Source: Zobellia uliginosa
Lineage (GTDB): Bacteria; Bacteroidota; Bacteroidia; Flavobacteriales; Flavobacteriaceae
Direction of reading: 5' to 3'
Assembly (NCBI RefSeq): GCF_900156625.1
Contig: NZ_FTOB01000001.1
Coordinates: 682,001 to 746,000 of the forward strand
Length of the DNA stretch: 64,000 nucleotides
In this document: positions 8,392 to 16,834 of the stretch, piece by piece
How positions within the stretch are numbered: position 1 is the first letter of the stretch
Layout of the letters: the number at the start of each line of letters is the position of its first letter
The notes under the pieces: generated by a model
What the model was told of the DNA's origin: nothing
The model's database searches: none
What the model saw: the letters and a program-made list of their open reading frames with translations, nothing else
Program-made: the position numbers and the translations under genes

Positions 8392-8881
8392 TTATTTTTT
8401 GCGTTTTTGTATTTGGTAACGAACAATATAAGCTAGGCTAGGTAGTAACAGTATCCAAGTTATAATGTTAACATAAGCTTTAATTTGCCCTATTGAATAT
8501 GGTTTGGGAAATTTTTCGGAAGTTCTTATTGAAATTGCACCGTCCATAGTATTGTACCATACGGGGATTTTAAGCTCATTTTCAGGATAACCGTCCGTTG
8601 TCCATATTTTTTTCATTCCTTTTCCTGTATAAAAAACTCTCTTTTTTGTTTTAAATTTTTTTAATGTTCCATTGAAATAGTAAAAATCTCTACCCCCGCT
8701 GCCAGCTCCCTTGCTCTGGTTTTCATATATTAAGACATCCTTGCTAAAGTACTCTGTAGGGTATAAGGTTGCGAATAGCCATTTTAATTCCGAAAAATCG
8801 TGTAATACACTATCTAATAGCCCGGAAAGTGCAAAAAAAAACGACTATCCAACTAAAAACGTATTTTGTTCCTTTACTCAT
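8392..8881 (-). pseudogene. Two-helix membrane protein, frameshifted copy (unit A)
   Basis: A near-duplicate of the gene at 7379-7873. Its ATG at 8881 and first codons (MSKGTKYVFSWIVV) are intact. A run of nine A (8833-8841, T on the coding strand) holds one base too many and shifts the frame. Removing it restores a 162-residue protein of the same topology ending QIQKRKK. Without repair only a 74-residue C-terminal piece could be made. The spacer to the next gene is conserved with the other copy. Confidence 0.75.
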
Positions 8882-8990
8882 AGTTAGGTCCGATTGAGGA
8901 AACCCCTACAGTACCATTATCAGATGCCTTTAATTCCATTTTTGGGTCTAATCCCATTTTTGCGTTAAGTGATTTCTGAAGGGATGGCAT
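8874..8990 (-). pseudogene. C-terminal remnant joined to a promoter region (unit A)
   Basis: A 38-codon frame (MPSLQKSLNAK ... SIGPNYE) whose stop overlaps the start of the membrane protein by 8 bases, exactly as the ...EPKYE end does in unit B. It has no signal peptide and begins directly at the repeated promoter region (8991-9176). It reads as the last part of an upstream gene fused by deletion to a promoter. Confidence 0.4.
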
Positions 8991-9176
8991 GTTAAATATA
9001 CTTTTAACAAAGAAAAATACTACAAATTTTTCGACGAAATACTGTGTTTTCAACGATTTTTGGCTAGGGCTTATTGTGTTTGTAATCAGGTGGGTATGGT
9101 TGGTGAATCAAAAATATGGAATTGGTAAGGACGACGGGTCAAATAAGCTGCATGTAGGAATGTTCGGGTTTTTTAT
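8991..9176. repeat. Right copy of imperfect direct repeat bounding the island
   Basis: Aligned with 4086-4265 (see that entry). Here it separates the acetyltransferase gene from the first decayed gene of the island. No gene lies in it. Confidence 0.6.
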
Positions 9177-9709
9177 AGGTATCGAAAACGCACGATTTTC
9201 CACTCCCGGGCTCCCGATGTATAGGTGTGCAGTTCTTTAAAACCGATAGCATAATGGGCTTGCAAAGAGCGGGTGTTGCCCGCATCGATCTCGGTGATAA
9301 TACTGCTGAAATCCCTTTTGGTCTTGGCCTGCATGGTTTCGTACAATTTTCTGAAAACGCCCTGTTTGCGAAAGGCCTTGTCGATGCAGACCTGACCCAT
9401 AACGATATAGTTTTCCACAGGGGGAAGAATGCCTTCGATCTCGTCGAACATAGGTTTTAAGACCTCGATGGCATCCGAAAACCTAGGGTGCATACAGAGG
9501 GCATAGCCGATGACCGCATGCTCCGATTTGGCAATGATATGGGGGCAGGTATCGTTCATCGCCTTTAAGGTGTCGAAGGTATGCGCTACGGTTACAAAGC
9601 CTTCTTTTTCCTTTTCGGGGGATGACACCCTAGAGGCCAGGTTTCTTTCCTGAAGGGCGAGGATCTGCTTCAGTTCGTCATCGGTCGATGCCGTGGTATA
9701 ACGTATCAC
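9173..9709 (-). CDS. GNAT-family N-acetyltransferase
   Basis: A 178-residue soluble enzyme with the GNAT fold. The acetyl-CoA-binding region is the segment IVMGQVCIDKAFRKQGVFRKL, with the (Q/R)xxGx(G/A)-like loop as RKQGVFRKL. The C-terminal part carries AHYAIGFKELHTY, typical of the family's last helix and strand. Start: GTG at 9709, giving a 4-base GTGA overlap with the stop of the M61 peptidase gene; a longer frame exists but would lie inside that gene. The two are therefore probably co-expressed. Substrate unknown. Confidence 0.8.
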   Translation of the reverse strand: MIRYTTASTDDELKQILALQERNLASRVSSPEKEKEGFVTVAHTFDTLKAMNDTCPHIIAKSEHAVIGYALCMHPRFSDAIEVLKPMFDEIEGILPPVENYIVMGQVCIDKAFRKQGVFRKLYETMQAKTKRDFSSIITEIDAGNTRSLQAHYAIGFKELHTYTSGAREWKIVRFRYL

Positions 9710-11517
9710 CGCCCTTGGGTTTTGAGCCAGTCGTTTCTTTGGCGCAATTGTTTTTTTGACGGCTTGCCGCCTTCCTTCTCCATTAACAAAAGCCGGTAAT
9801 CGGGATTTGCCCCTAGAACCACCGTACAACGCTTTTCTGTCCCAAAACGCTCGAAGGTGACCTTTAGGGTGTCGCCGACCTTGAGCTTTTCGATGTAGGC
9901 GCCGAACTGTTGTCCATCGGGAAAGCCGCTCCCGTTGATGTCGGTAATGATATCGCCTTTGTCGAGTCCGGCTTCATAGGCCGGTGTACCGATTTTGGGG
10001 TTCGACCGGATTTCTCCGTGGCCATCGCCATTTAAGGATACTGCGGCCCCAAAATAGGGCGCTTGCGGATTTTGCTTCAACTCTACCCCCACAAGGCTTA
10101 ATAGCGTTGGGTAATCGGGCATTTCGCTCTTGTAGATGTACTTGCCGAAGAATACCTCGGCAAAATCGCTTCCGGCATATTCGGCCAGTGTCTGCCGAAG
10201 GTCCTCTATAGTGTACGGTTTTTCGGTTTTTCCGTATTTCTTCCAAACGAGTTTCATAAAATCGTCGAGGTTGAGTTTTTCCCCGCGAAGCGATAAATCC
10301 AAGGCAAGACCAAGGACACTTCCGTACGAATAATAGGAAATAAAGGTGTTTTCGCGGTTAACGGGGTCTACCGAAGTGGCCGCATCCACAAAGGGGGCTT
10401 GGTAGCTCATCTCGATAGGGTTAAAAAATCGGCGTGCCGGGGAGTTCCATACATAGTTGAAGGTACCTGAAATGCCTTCCACATATTTTTCCGGGGAGAT
10501 AATGCCCGCCCTACAAAGGATCAGGTTGGTGTAATAACTGGTAAAACCTTCGGCAAACCATAGGGCCCCGCTCATATTGGCCTCTTCAAAATTAAAGGGT
10601 TCCAACGATTTCGGGCGGATGCGCTCCACGTTCCACGCATGGAAGAATTCGTGGGAAACGGTACCGATATTAGCTTGCATTCCTCCTTCCGAAAGGCTAC
10701 GGGTACTGGTCAAAACCGTCGAGTTGCGGTGTTCCATACCGTCACCGGAAGCATTTGGGATATAGCAGGCCAGAAAGGTATAGGTACCGTAGTCGAAATC
10801 GGGCAGTTCGCCATAGACCTCTTTTTCCGCAAGCACCACCTTTTTAACCTGTTCAAAATAGGCGTCGAGTTCCTCGTCCGTGCCGTTGTGGTGCAGTACA
10901 AATCGTATGCTCTGCTGCTTTCCGTTATGGTACACTTTAAATTCACGAACGGAATGGTCGCTGATCTCCGTTGGACTATCCATAAAATAATAGAGGTCTG
11001 GGGCGGAATAGGTAGTGCCCGAAACCAAGGGCAATTGTGTGGCTACCTTCCAGTTTAAATCTTCCCGAACCTTAAAATCCACTTCAATTTTTCGATCGCT
11101 CAGTTCGGGGGCATACATGAACGTGGCGGGTATGTTCAAATGGGCATGGGTTTCGTCTACTTGCGAATAGGTTCCTCCTCCGCGGTTGGCAAATAGGGTA
11201 TAGCTAATGGTGATGGAGCCGTCGTGGCCCACCACTTGCCATTGATAGGGATCGGGGCGAAAAACCTCAAGGGCCTGCCCCTTGCTGTCCCATGCCTTAA
11301 AAAGGTATACGTTTTTTGCAAATTCGTGCAAGGCGTAGCGTCCGGGTGAAGTGCGGCTCATACGAAAAGCGACCGTGTCCGTTTTCAATTCCGGAAAAAT
11401 GCCTTTTACGACCGCTTCGTGGTGTACGGCATTCCCAAAGGAAATTTCGTAATGGTTGGTTTGGGCATAGAGAATGCCGGCGCTAATACACAGAAGGAAG
11501 GATAAAGAGAATTTCAT
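9706..11517 (-). CDS. M61-family metallopeptidase (glycyl aminopeptidase-like) with PDZ domain
   Basis: A 603-residue exported peptidase. Signal peptide MKFSLSFLLCISAGILYAQ; the ATG at 11517 is preferred over one 8 codons upstream because it starts the signal. The zinc site is HEFFHAWN (HExxH), with the downstream glutamate in WFAEGFTSYY. A PDZ-like segment follows near residues 500-575 (GTPAYEAGLDKGDIITDING). M61 enzymes cleave N-terminal small residues such as glycine; here likely in the periplasm. It is followed by an overlapping acetyltransferase gene. Confidence 0.9.
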   Translation of the reverse strand: MKFSLSFLLCISAGILYAQTNHYEISFGNAVHHEAVVKGIFPELKTDTVAFRMSRTSPGRYALHEFAKNVYLFKAWDSKGQALEVFRPDPYQWQVVGHDGSITISYTLFANRGGGTYSQVDETHAHLNIPATFMYAPELSDRKIEVDFKVREDLNWKVATQLPLVSGTTYSAPDLYYFMDSPTEISDHSVREFKVYHNGKQQSIRFVLHHNGTDEELDAYFEQVKKVVLAEKEVYGELPDFDYGTYTFLACYIPNASGDGMEHRNSTVLTSTRSLSEGGMQANIGTVSHEFFHAWNVERIRPKSLEPFNFEEANMSGALWFAEGFTSYYTNLILCRAGIISPEKYVEGISGTFNYVWNSPARRFFNPIEMSYQAPFVDAATSVDPVNRENTFISYYSYGSVLGLALDLSLRGEKLNLDDFMKLVWKKYGKTEKPYTIEDLRQTLAEYAGSDFAEVFFGKYIYKSEMPDYPTLLSLVGVELKQNPQAPYFGAAVSLNGDGHGEIRSNPKIGTPAYEAGLDKGDIITDINGSGFPDGQQFGAYIEKLKVGDTLKVTFERFGTEKRCTVVLGANPDYRLLLMEKEGGKPSKKQLRQRNDWLKTQGR

Positions 11518-11647
11518 TAAATCAGGATTGTGGATGTTCAATAGGTTAAAGGTATAATATTCGTCAAAAAAACGGTAGAATAGGGCGAGGAATAGAAAGG
11601 ACCTTGATCCGGATGCGCGCCGTGGTTTTTCTATTCGTTCAAAGATG

Positions 11648-11655
11648 CTACATTT
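11648..11655 (+). promoter_or_regulatory. TAnnTTTG -7 element before bioF
   Basis: TACATTTG matches the Bacteroidota -7 consensus exactly and ends 5 bases before the bioF ATG. Transcription from it would start about at the ATG, giving a leaderless or nearly leaderless mRNA. No TTG was found at the usual -33 spacing. Confidence 0.45.
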
Positions 11656-11660
11656 GGGTT

Positions 11661-12812
11661 ATGGTAGACCTGCCCGAAAAATTAGCGAAAAAGCTAAGCG
11701 ATAGAAATGCTGTTAATGCCTTAAGGAGCTTGCCCGCATCCCATGGTTTGGTCGATTTTTCGTCCAATGATTATTTGGGACTTTCACGGAGCCAATCGGT
11801 TTCTACCGAAGCCTTGCGTCTTATGGAAGGGCATAAGGTCTTGCAAAACGGGGCAACAGGTTCGCGTTTGCTTTCGGGGAACCACCCTCTTTATCAGGCT
11901 TTGGAAACCGAGCTGTGTCAATTTCACCGAGCCGAAGCGGCCTTGGTCTTTAACTCGGGTTACGATTCCAATATCGGCTTTTTTAGTTCGGTGCCCCAAC
12001 GCGGCGATGTTGTTTTTTATGACGAGTACATTCATGCGAGCATTCGCGACGGTATTCGTATGGGCCATGCCAAGAGTTATAAATTTAAACATAACGACCT
12101 CGACGACCTGAACAACAGATGCCGGGTGGAGCGGAGTCGAAATCTCGCCGGCACCGAAATATACGTGGTGACGGAATCGGTTTTTTCCATGGATGGGGAT
12201 GCCCCCGATTTAAATGGTTTAGCGGCCATATGCAAAGCCCAAAATTGCTGTTTGGTGGTCGACGAGGCCCACGCTCTTGGCGTCTTTGGAAGCCATGGGG
12301 AGGGCTTGGTGCAGGCCTCGGACCTGCAAGACAGCGTATTTGCCCGCCTAGTTACCTTCGGGAAAGGTGTGGGCTGCCATGGTGCGGCGATTTTGGGCAG
12401 CGAGGGCCTAAAGTCGTACTTGGTGAATTTTGCCCGTAGTTTTATCTATACGACAGGGCTTCCGCCCCATTCGATAGCTTCCGTACTATCGGCCTATGGC
12501 CATTTGAAGGTGCCCGTCGATGGGTTGGAAAAACTAAAGCATAACATTTCCTATTTCAACCGTAAACAAAGTGATTTGGACCTGAAGGAGCAATTCATCA
12601 TCAGCGATTCCGCCATTCACTGTTGCTTAGTTCCCGGGAACCACAAGGCCCGGAACATGGCCAAGGCCATTCAAGATAAAGGCTTCGATGTTCGTGCGAT
12701 CCTTTCGCCTACCGTTCCGGAGGGGCAAGAGCGATTGCGGATCTGCCTACATAGTTTTAACACCGAAAAAGAGATCGATAATCTACTGGAAGAAGTGGCC
12801 AGCTTATTATAA
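11661..12812 (+). CDS. bioF: 8-amino-7-oxononanoate synthase (BioF)
   Basis: A 383-residue PLP enzyme that condenses pimeloyl thioester with L-alanine in biotin synthesis. Family landmarks: SNDYLGLS near the N-terminus, the GSRLLSGN loop, DEAHALGVFGSHG, and the PLP lysine in TFGKGVG. The ATG at 11661 is chosen over an upstream in-frame ATG because SNDYLGLS then falls at the usual distance. An unusual insertion (CRVERSRNLAG) between the large-domain strands is encoded by a repeat-like sequence at 12126-12145. First gene of the biotin cluster, divergent from the M61 peptidase gene. Confidence 0.92.
   Translation: MVDLPEKLAKKLSDRNAVNALRSLPASHGLVDFSSNDYLGLSRSQSVSTEALRLMEGHKVLQNGATGSRLLSGNHPLYQALETELCQFHRAEAALVFNSGYDSNIGFFSSVPQRGDVVFYDEYIHASIRDGIRMGHAKSYKFKHNDLDDLNNRCRVERSRNLAGTEIYVVTESVFSMDGDAPDLNGLAAICKAQNCCLVVDEAHALGVFGSHGEGLVQASDLQDSVFARLVTFGKGVGCHGAAILGSEGLKSYLVNFARSFIYTTGLPPHSIASVLSAYGHLKVPVDGLEKLKHNISYFNRKQSDLDLKEQFIISDSAIHCCLVPGNHKARNMAKAIQDKGFDVRAILSPTVPEGQERLRICLHSFNTEKEIDNLLEEVASLL
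12126..12145 (+). repeat. Dispersed-repeat-like sequence inside bioF
   Basis: gtggagcggagtcgaaatct is very like the short repeat gtggagcg.agtcgaaa often seen between genes in Bacteroidota. Here it is in frame and encodes VERSRNL within an insertion relative to the usual BioF pattern. Confidence 0.45.
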
Positions 12813-12813
12813 T

Positions 12814-13197
12814 ATGAAAGAGAAGTTTTATACCATTGCCTCCTTTGAATATCCCTCCGACGTTCAAATACTGAAAGGAAAATTAGAGTCCGAGGGCATT
12901 TCTGTTTTTCTCAAGGATGAGCATACCTTAAATTCCGACCCGCTCATCAGCAATGCCATTGGCGGGGTCAAATTGCAGGTGTACACCGAAGATAAAGAGA
13001 AGGCCATTGAAATATATAACGAGGTTAGGGCATATGCCCTAGATGATAATGGGAATTTAGTGGTTTGTCCGAATTGTAAAATGCAAAAATCAGAGGTGTA
13101 TTATAACAGAAAAGGAATTTTATATAAACTTTTCCCTTTTTTTGAAGAAAAAAAATACAAATGCCTACATTGTAACATGATAACAAAACCTCAATAG
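12814..13197 (+). CDS. DUF2007-type protein with C-terminal zinc ribbon
   Basis: A 127-residue protein. Residues 1-75 resemble the DUF2007 (putative signal-transducing) fold: FYTIASFEYPSDVQILKGKLESEGI, then a GGVKLQVYTEDKEKAIEI strand-helix. The C-terminus has two CxxC pairs (CPNCK and CLHCN), a zinc ribbon. It starts 1 base after the bioF stop and ends 1 base before bioD, so it is translated in the biotin operon. Genes of this type often sit beside unrelated operons; a direct biotin role is not evident. Confidence 0.75.
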   Translation: MKEKFYTIASFEYPSDVQILKGKLESEGISVFLKDEHTLNSDPLISNAIGGVKLQVYTEDKEKAIEIYNEVRAYALDDNGNLVVCPNCKMQKSEVYYNRKGILYKLFPFFEEKKYKCLHCNMITKPQ

Positions 13198-13198
13198 C

Positions 13199-13816
13199 AT
13201 GCAGCAAATTTTTGTGACAGGAATATCTACCGAAGTAGGAAAGACCATAGCTTCCGCGATTATTGCCGAAGCCCTTGAAGCGGATTATTGGAAGCCCGTT
13301 CAGGCGGGAGAGCTGGATCATACCGATAGTGACAAGGTGAAGTCTTTGGTTTCAAATGATAAAACGGTCATTCACAAAAGCAGCTATGAATTGAAAACGC
13401 CTATGAGCCCACATGCGGCGGCGGAAAGGGACGGGGTATCCATAGACCGACTTGATATTGTTTTGCCCGAGACGGATAATGCCTTGGTGATCGAAGGAGC
13501 AGGGGGAATTTTGGTTCCTTTGAACGAAAACGACACCGTGCTAGATATCATTATGCCTACCTACCATGTTGTAGTAGTGTCTAGACACTATTTGGGCAGT
13601 ATCAACCACACCTTGTTGACCGTGGGTTGGTTGCAACAAAAGGGATATGATGTCTCCATACTCTTTAGTGGGGATGCCAATCCGGAAACCGAAAATATCA
13701 TCCTGCACAAAACAGGGGCATCCTTGATCGGTCGCATAGATGAGGAGCCTGTTTTTGACAAGGCCGTCGTTAAAAGATACGCCGATAAGTTCGCTTCTAT
13801 TTTAAAAACGCTCTAG
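13199..13816 (+). CDS. bioD: Dethiobiotin synthetase (BioD)
   Basis: A 205-residue ATP-dependent carboxylase closing the ureido ring of 7,8-diaminopelargonate to dethiobiotin. The P-loop is GISTEVGKT right at the N-terminus, followed by the family motifs YWKPVQAG, SPHAAAE and VIEGAGGILVPLNE. Length is normal. Its end lies 6 bases from the convergent glycosyltransferase gene, which marks the 3' end of this bio segment. Confidence 0.93.
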   Translation: MQQIFVTGISTEVGKTIASAIIAEALEADYWKPVQAGELDHTDSDKVKSLVSNDKTVIHKSSYELKTPMSPHAAAERDGVSIDRLDIVLPETDNALVIEGAGGILVPLNENDTVLDIIMPTYHVVVVSRHYLGSINHTLLTVGWLQQKGYDVSILFSGDANPETENIILHKTGASLIGRIDEEPVFDKAVVKRYADKFASILKTL

Positions 13817-13822
13817 GTAGGC

Positions 13823-15448
13823 TCAGTCTATTTTTACCAGGGCCAAATCTACCTTGCTTATGGTGAATTCATACAAGGGTTTGCGCCCTTCTAAATTCTG
13901 CTTGTTGAAAATATAGTAGCCGGGCAACTCACACTGATCTGTATTCATTACGATTGACTTGCGAGACATTTCTAGGTATGATGCCGTTTCGTACAATTTG
14001 AACGGTGTTTGTATGTGGGTCCGTAAATTTTCTTGTGTAAACACGTAAAGGGGAGTTTGGTCCTCGCCAATGATTTTGTAAATATCTTCGGCATAGCTCT
14101 TGTGTGCCGCGCCGGATGAGGTCAAGGCCTTCATGGGCAGGGCCACATGGTCAAAGACCAATCTACAGAGTACGATAAAGGTAATAACAAAAAGGTGTTT
14201 GGTATATCCGATGGTCTTATGGTGAAAAATAAGGGTGAGGATAAGAAGCAGTCCGAAAAGCGGCATGGTGTATTTTAGATGGGGTAAAATGGAAAAATAG
14301 CCCACAAACGGAATGACCAGACAGGCAAGGGCGGCAATGGCCATGATTGCCTTAAAAAGAGTGTGATAGGCCTTGTGTTTCCAGTTGGTTTCTTTCAGCT
14401 GAAGAAACAAAGGGTAGCTCAATACGGTTACTACCATGGGGAAGAACATATAGGTGTACCTGATTCTAGCTCCGGGAGAAACCCAATACACCAAAAAGTT
14501 GGCGATAAAGGCGATGACCAGAAAAACAAGGTAGGGTCGTGCCTTGATGTTTTGTATCTGTTCTTTTTTCCAAATAAACAATAGGAATAGGGTAGAGGGA
14601 AAGATTACGCCCAAGAAATTCAAGGGAAACATGAAAAGATGTTTTATGATTCCCTCAAACCGGTCGCTGAGTAAGGTGCGTTGTTGTGTTAGTCCCCACA
14701 TTTCCGAAATATATCTGCCTAGGTTCTCGTAACTTCCATAGATGTAAAAGTAGAAATAGACCGCCGCCATAGATAAGAGGGCGCAAAAAATATGCGGCCA
14801 AGAGAAAAGTCGCTTGAGGTCTTTTTTATACAACAGGTATGAGCCCAAGGTGATTATTATAAAGGCGAAAGAGGCAAAACCCTTGGTTAAGAAAGCAAGG
14901 GTAATAAAAAAATAGGCAGCACCAAAAAGACGGTAAAACCGCTTCTGTTCGTAAAAATGAAAGATGCTGAATATGCTAAGGGTGACCAGTAAGGAGTAAA
15001 AGATATCGATTTCGGCGGTTACCGAAAAATAGAAATAAAGGTCGGCACAGACCAAGTAATAGAAGGCGCTTAAGATGCCGAATCTGGTGCTAATGTATTT
15101 TCTGCCCATGTAAAAGGATAGAATGCCCGTGAGCAGAAGTGACAATGCCGAGGGAAAACGAAGGGCAAAGGTGTTATAGCCAAAGAGCTTTATGCTTCCG
15201 GCGAGTACAATGTTCCATAATGGTGGGTGGTCGTAAAAGGTTTGGTTTAGAATGGTAGTGACTACAAAGTTGTTGTTCAGCAGCATTTCCAGAGCTACCA
15301 GTGCACGCCGTGGTTCTTCAGAATACAAGGGTGCGAGGTGCAGATTGTAAAAAAGGGATATCGTATAGAGGACAATGATTAAAAACGATAGCCGATATAG
15401 GTTTTTTGTATTGGTCGGGTGTAAAAAACCGACGTCAAAAAATTTCAT
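13823..15448 (-). CDS. GT39/ArnT-like membrane glycosyltransferase
   Basis: A 541-residue integral membrane protein with about 11 helices. The first periplasmic loop carries the acid and Arg/Pro cluster typical of ArnT/PMT enzymes (SEEPRRALVALEML) and, after it, FYDHPPLWNIV, another family hallmark. Such enzymes move a sugar or aminosugar from a polyprenyl-phosphate donor to lipid A or protein on the periplasmic face. It points against the biotin genes and splits bioD from bioA, with no visible functional link to biotin. Acceptor and sugar unknown. Confidence 0.85.
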   Translation of the reverse strand: MKFFDVGFLHPTNTKNLYRLSFLIIVLYTISLFYNLHLAPLYSEEPRRALVALEMLLNNNFVVTTILNQTFYDHPPLWNIVLAGSIKLFGYNTFALRFPSALSLLLTGILSFYMGRKYISTRFGILSAFYYLVCADLYFYFSVTAEIDIFYSLLVTLSIFSIFHFYEQKRFYRLFGAAYFFITLAFLTKGFASFAFIIITLGSYLLYKKDLKRLFSWPHIFCALLSMAAVYFYFYIYGSYENLGRYISEMWGLTQQRTLLSDRFEGIIKHLFMFPLNFLGVIFPSTLFLLFIWKKEQIQNIKARPYLVFLVIAFIANFLVYWVSPGARIRYTYMFFPMVVTVLSYPLFLQLKETNWKHKAYHTLFKAIMAIAALACLVIPFVGYFSILPHLKYTMPLFGLLLILTLIFHHKTIGYTKHLFVITFIVLCRLVFDHVALPMKALTSSGAAHKSYAEDIYKIIGEDQTPLYVFTQENLRTHIQTPFKLYETASYLEMSRKSIVMNTDQCELPGYYIFNKQNLEGRKPLYEFTISKVDLALVKID

Positions 15449-15511
15449 TTTCCTTTGATTTTTCTAGGCTAAAGATCAACAAAATACTTCAAAAAAAATG
15501 TTTTAATTTCC

Positions 15512-15519
15512 CATCTTTG
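15512..15519 (+). promoter_or_regulatory. Possible -7 element before bioA
   Basis: CATCTTTG differs at one base from TAnnTTTG and ends 4 bases before the bioA ATG, the same tight spacing as at bioF. No -33 TTG is seen. Weak on its own; the parallel with bioF is the reason for listing it. Confidence 0.3.
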
Positions 15520-15523
15520 CATT

Positions 15524-16825
15524 ATGAAGAAGGCAAACGGGTCAGAAACCCTAGTAAGGGAAAGTTTATCGCTTAGGGATAAAAAGCATTTATGGCATCC
15601 TTTAACACAGCATAAGTTGCATCCTGACATGTTAGGGATCGTCAAGGCGAAAGGTGCGGTTTTGTACGATGAGGATGGAAGGGAGTATATAGACGGTATC
15701 GCTTCTTGGTATACCAGTGCCTATGGTCATTGTAATACCTATATCACTGACAGGGTCTATGCCCAGATGCAAAAATTAGATCAAGTGGTCTTCAGTGGCT
15801 TTACCCATGAGCCTGCCGTAAAACTGTCGGAAGAGCTGATAAAGTTACTGCCCGAAAACCAAGAAAAGCTTTTCTTTTCCGATAATGGCTCCACAGCTAC
15901 GGAAATCGGTATTAAAATGGCCTTGCAATTCCATTTTAACCAAGGTAGAAAACGCAAGACCCTACTGGCCTTTGAAGAGGGTTTTCATGGGGATACCTTC
16001 GGGGCGATGTCCGTTTCGGGATTATCGGTTTACAACGGTCCCTTCGAGGAGTTTTTTATTGATGTGGAACGAATAGCCGTGCCCACAGATGAAAATATTG
16101 AAGGCATTCTGGCACAATTGGAAGCCAGGTTGCAGCAAAACGACATTGCAGGGTTCATTTACGAGCCTTTGGTGCAAGGTGCCGCGGCCATGAAAATGCA
16201 CAAAGCCGAAAACCTGGACCGGATTTTGGTGCTTTTGAAAAAGCACGGGGTGCTTACGATCGCCGATGAAGTAATGACGGGCTTCGGTAAGACTGGAAAG
16301 GCTTTTGCTTCCGACCATATAACTTCCAAGCCCGATATCATATGTATGTCGAAAGCCTTAACGGCGGGACTGGTGCCTATGGCAATTACAAGTTGTACCC
16401 TAGAGGTGTACAATGCGTTTTATAGTGATGACCTGGCAAAAGGCTTGTTCCACGGGCATACCTATACGGCCAATCCCTTGGCCTGTAAGGCGGCTTTGGC
16501 AGGTTTAGACCTGCTACGGTCACAAGAGATCCAAGACAGTATCAAAAGAATAATCGCCTCACACCAGGACTTCGATCTTAAAATAAAGAATCACCCCAAG
16601 GTGGCCCGTACACGACAGTGCGGAACCATATATGCGTTAGACCTGAACGTGAAAATGGAGCGCTATGGCAATTTACGTGACCAAATTTTCAGGCATTTTA
16701 TGAATAATGGGGTATTTTTGCGGCCTTTGGGTAGTACTGTTTATATTTCTGCTCCATATGTCATTACCGATGCACAGCTACAGAAAATATATGCTACCAT
16801 AGAGGATCTGCTGAACAGTATTTAA
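15524..16825 (+). CDS. bioA: Adenosylmethionine-8-amino-7-oxononanoate aminotransferase (BioA)
   Basis: A 433-residue class-III PLP aminotransferase that converts KAPA to DAPA using S-adenosylmethionine as amino donor. Diagnostic features: LWHPLTQHK at the N-terminus, DGIASWYTSAYGHC, the GSTATEIGIKMALQ cofactor loop, DEVMTGFGKTG with the Asp contacting PLP, and the lysine in SKALTAGLVPMA. The HGHTYTANPLACKAALA stretch near the C-terminus fits BioA. The next gene starts 9 bases after its stop, so they share an mRNA. Confidence 0.94.
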   Translation: MKKANGSETLVRESLSLRDKKHLWHPLTQHKLHPDMLGIVKAKGAVLYDEDGREYIDGIASWYTSAYGHCNTYITDRVYAQMQKLDQVVFSGFTHEPAVKLSEELIKLLPENQEKLFFSDNGSTATEIGIKMALQFHFNQGRKRKTLLAFEEGFHGDTFGAMSVSGLSVYNGPFEEFFIDVERIAVPTDENIEGILAQLEARLQQNDIAGFIYEPLVQGAAAMKMHKAENLDRILVLLKKHGVLTIADEVMTGFGKTGKAFASDHITSKPDIICMSKALTAGLVPMAITSCTLEVYNAFYSDDLAKGLFHGHTYTANPLACKAALAGLDLLRSQEIQDSIKRIIASHQDFDLKIKNHPKVARTRQCGTIYALDLNVKMERYGNLRDQIFRHFMNNGVFLRPLGSTVYISAPYVITDAQLQKIYATIEDLLNSI

Positions 16826-16834
16826 ATCCAAGGC

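Larger units (their letters stand above)
7324..8881. repeat. Tandem duplication (7324-7873 and 8329-8881)
   Basis: Two direct copies of about 550 bases. Each holds the two-helix membrane gene, the short spacer after it, and the first bases of the secreted-protein gene. The protein copies, after repairing a frameshift in the second, are clearly over three-quarters identical. The downstream copy ends at the REP-like element, the upstream one continues into the full secreted-protein gene. Confidence 0.8.

Noticed and set aside
12119-12439. Plus-strand frame of 106 codons inside bioF
   Set aside because: Shifted frame within an intact bioF; composition (many Gly, Trp) typical of an out-of-frame read.
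13823-15448. Role of the GT39-like glycosyltransferase in biotin synthesis
   Set aside because: It is on the other strand with no functional motif for it; most likely an unrelated neighbour.
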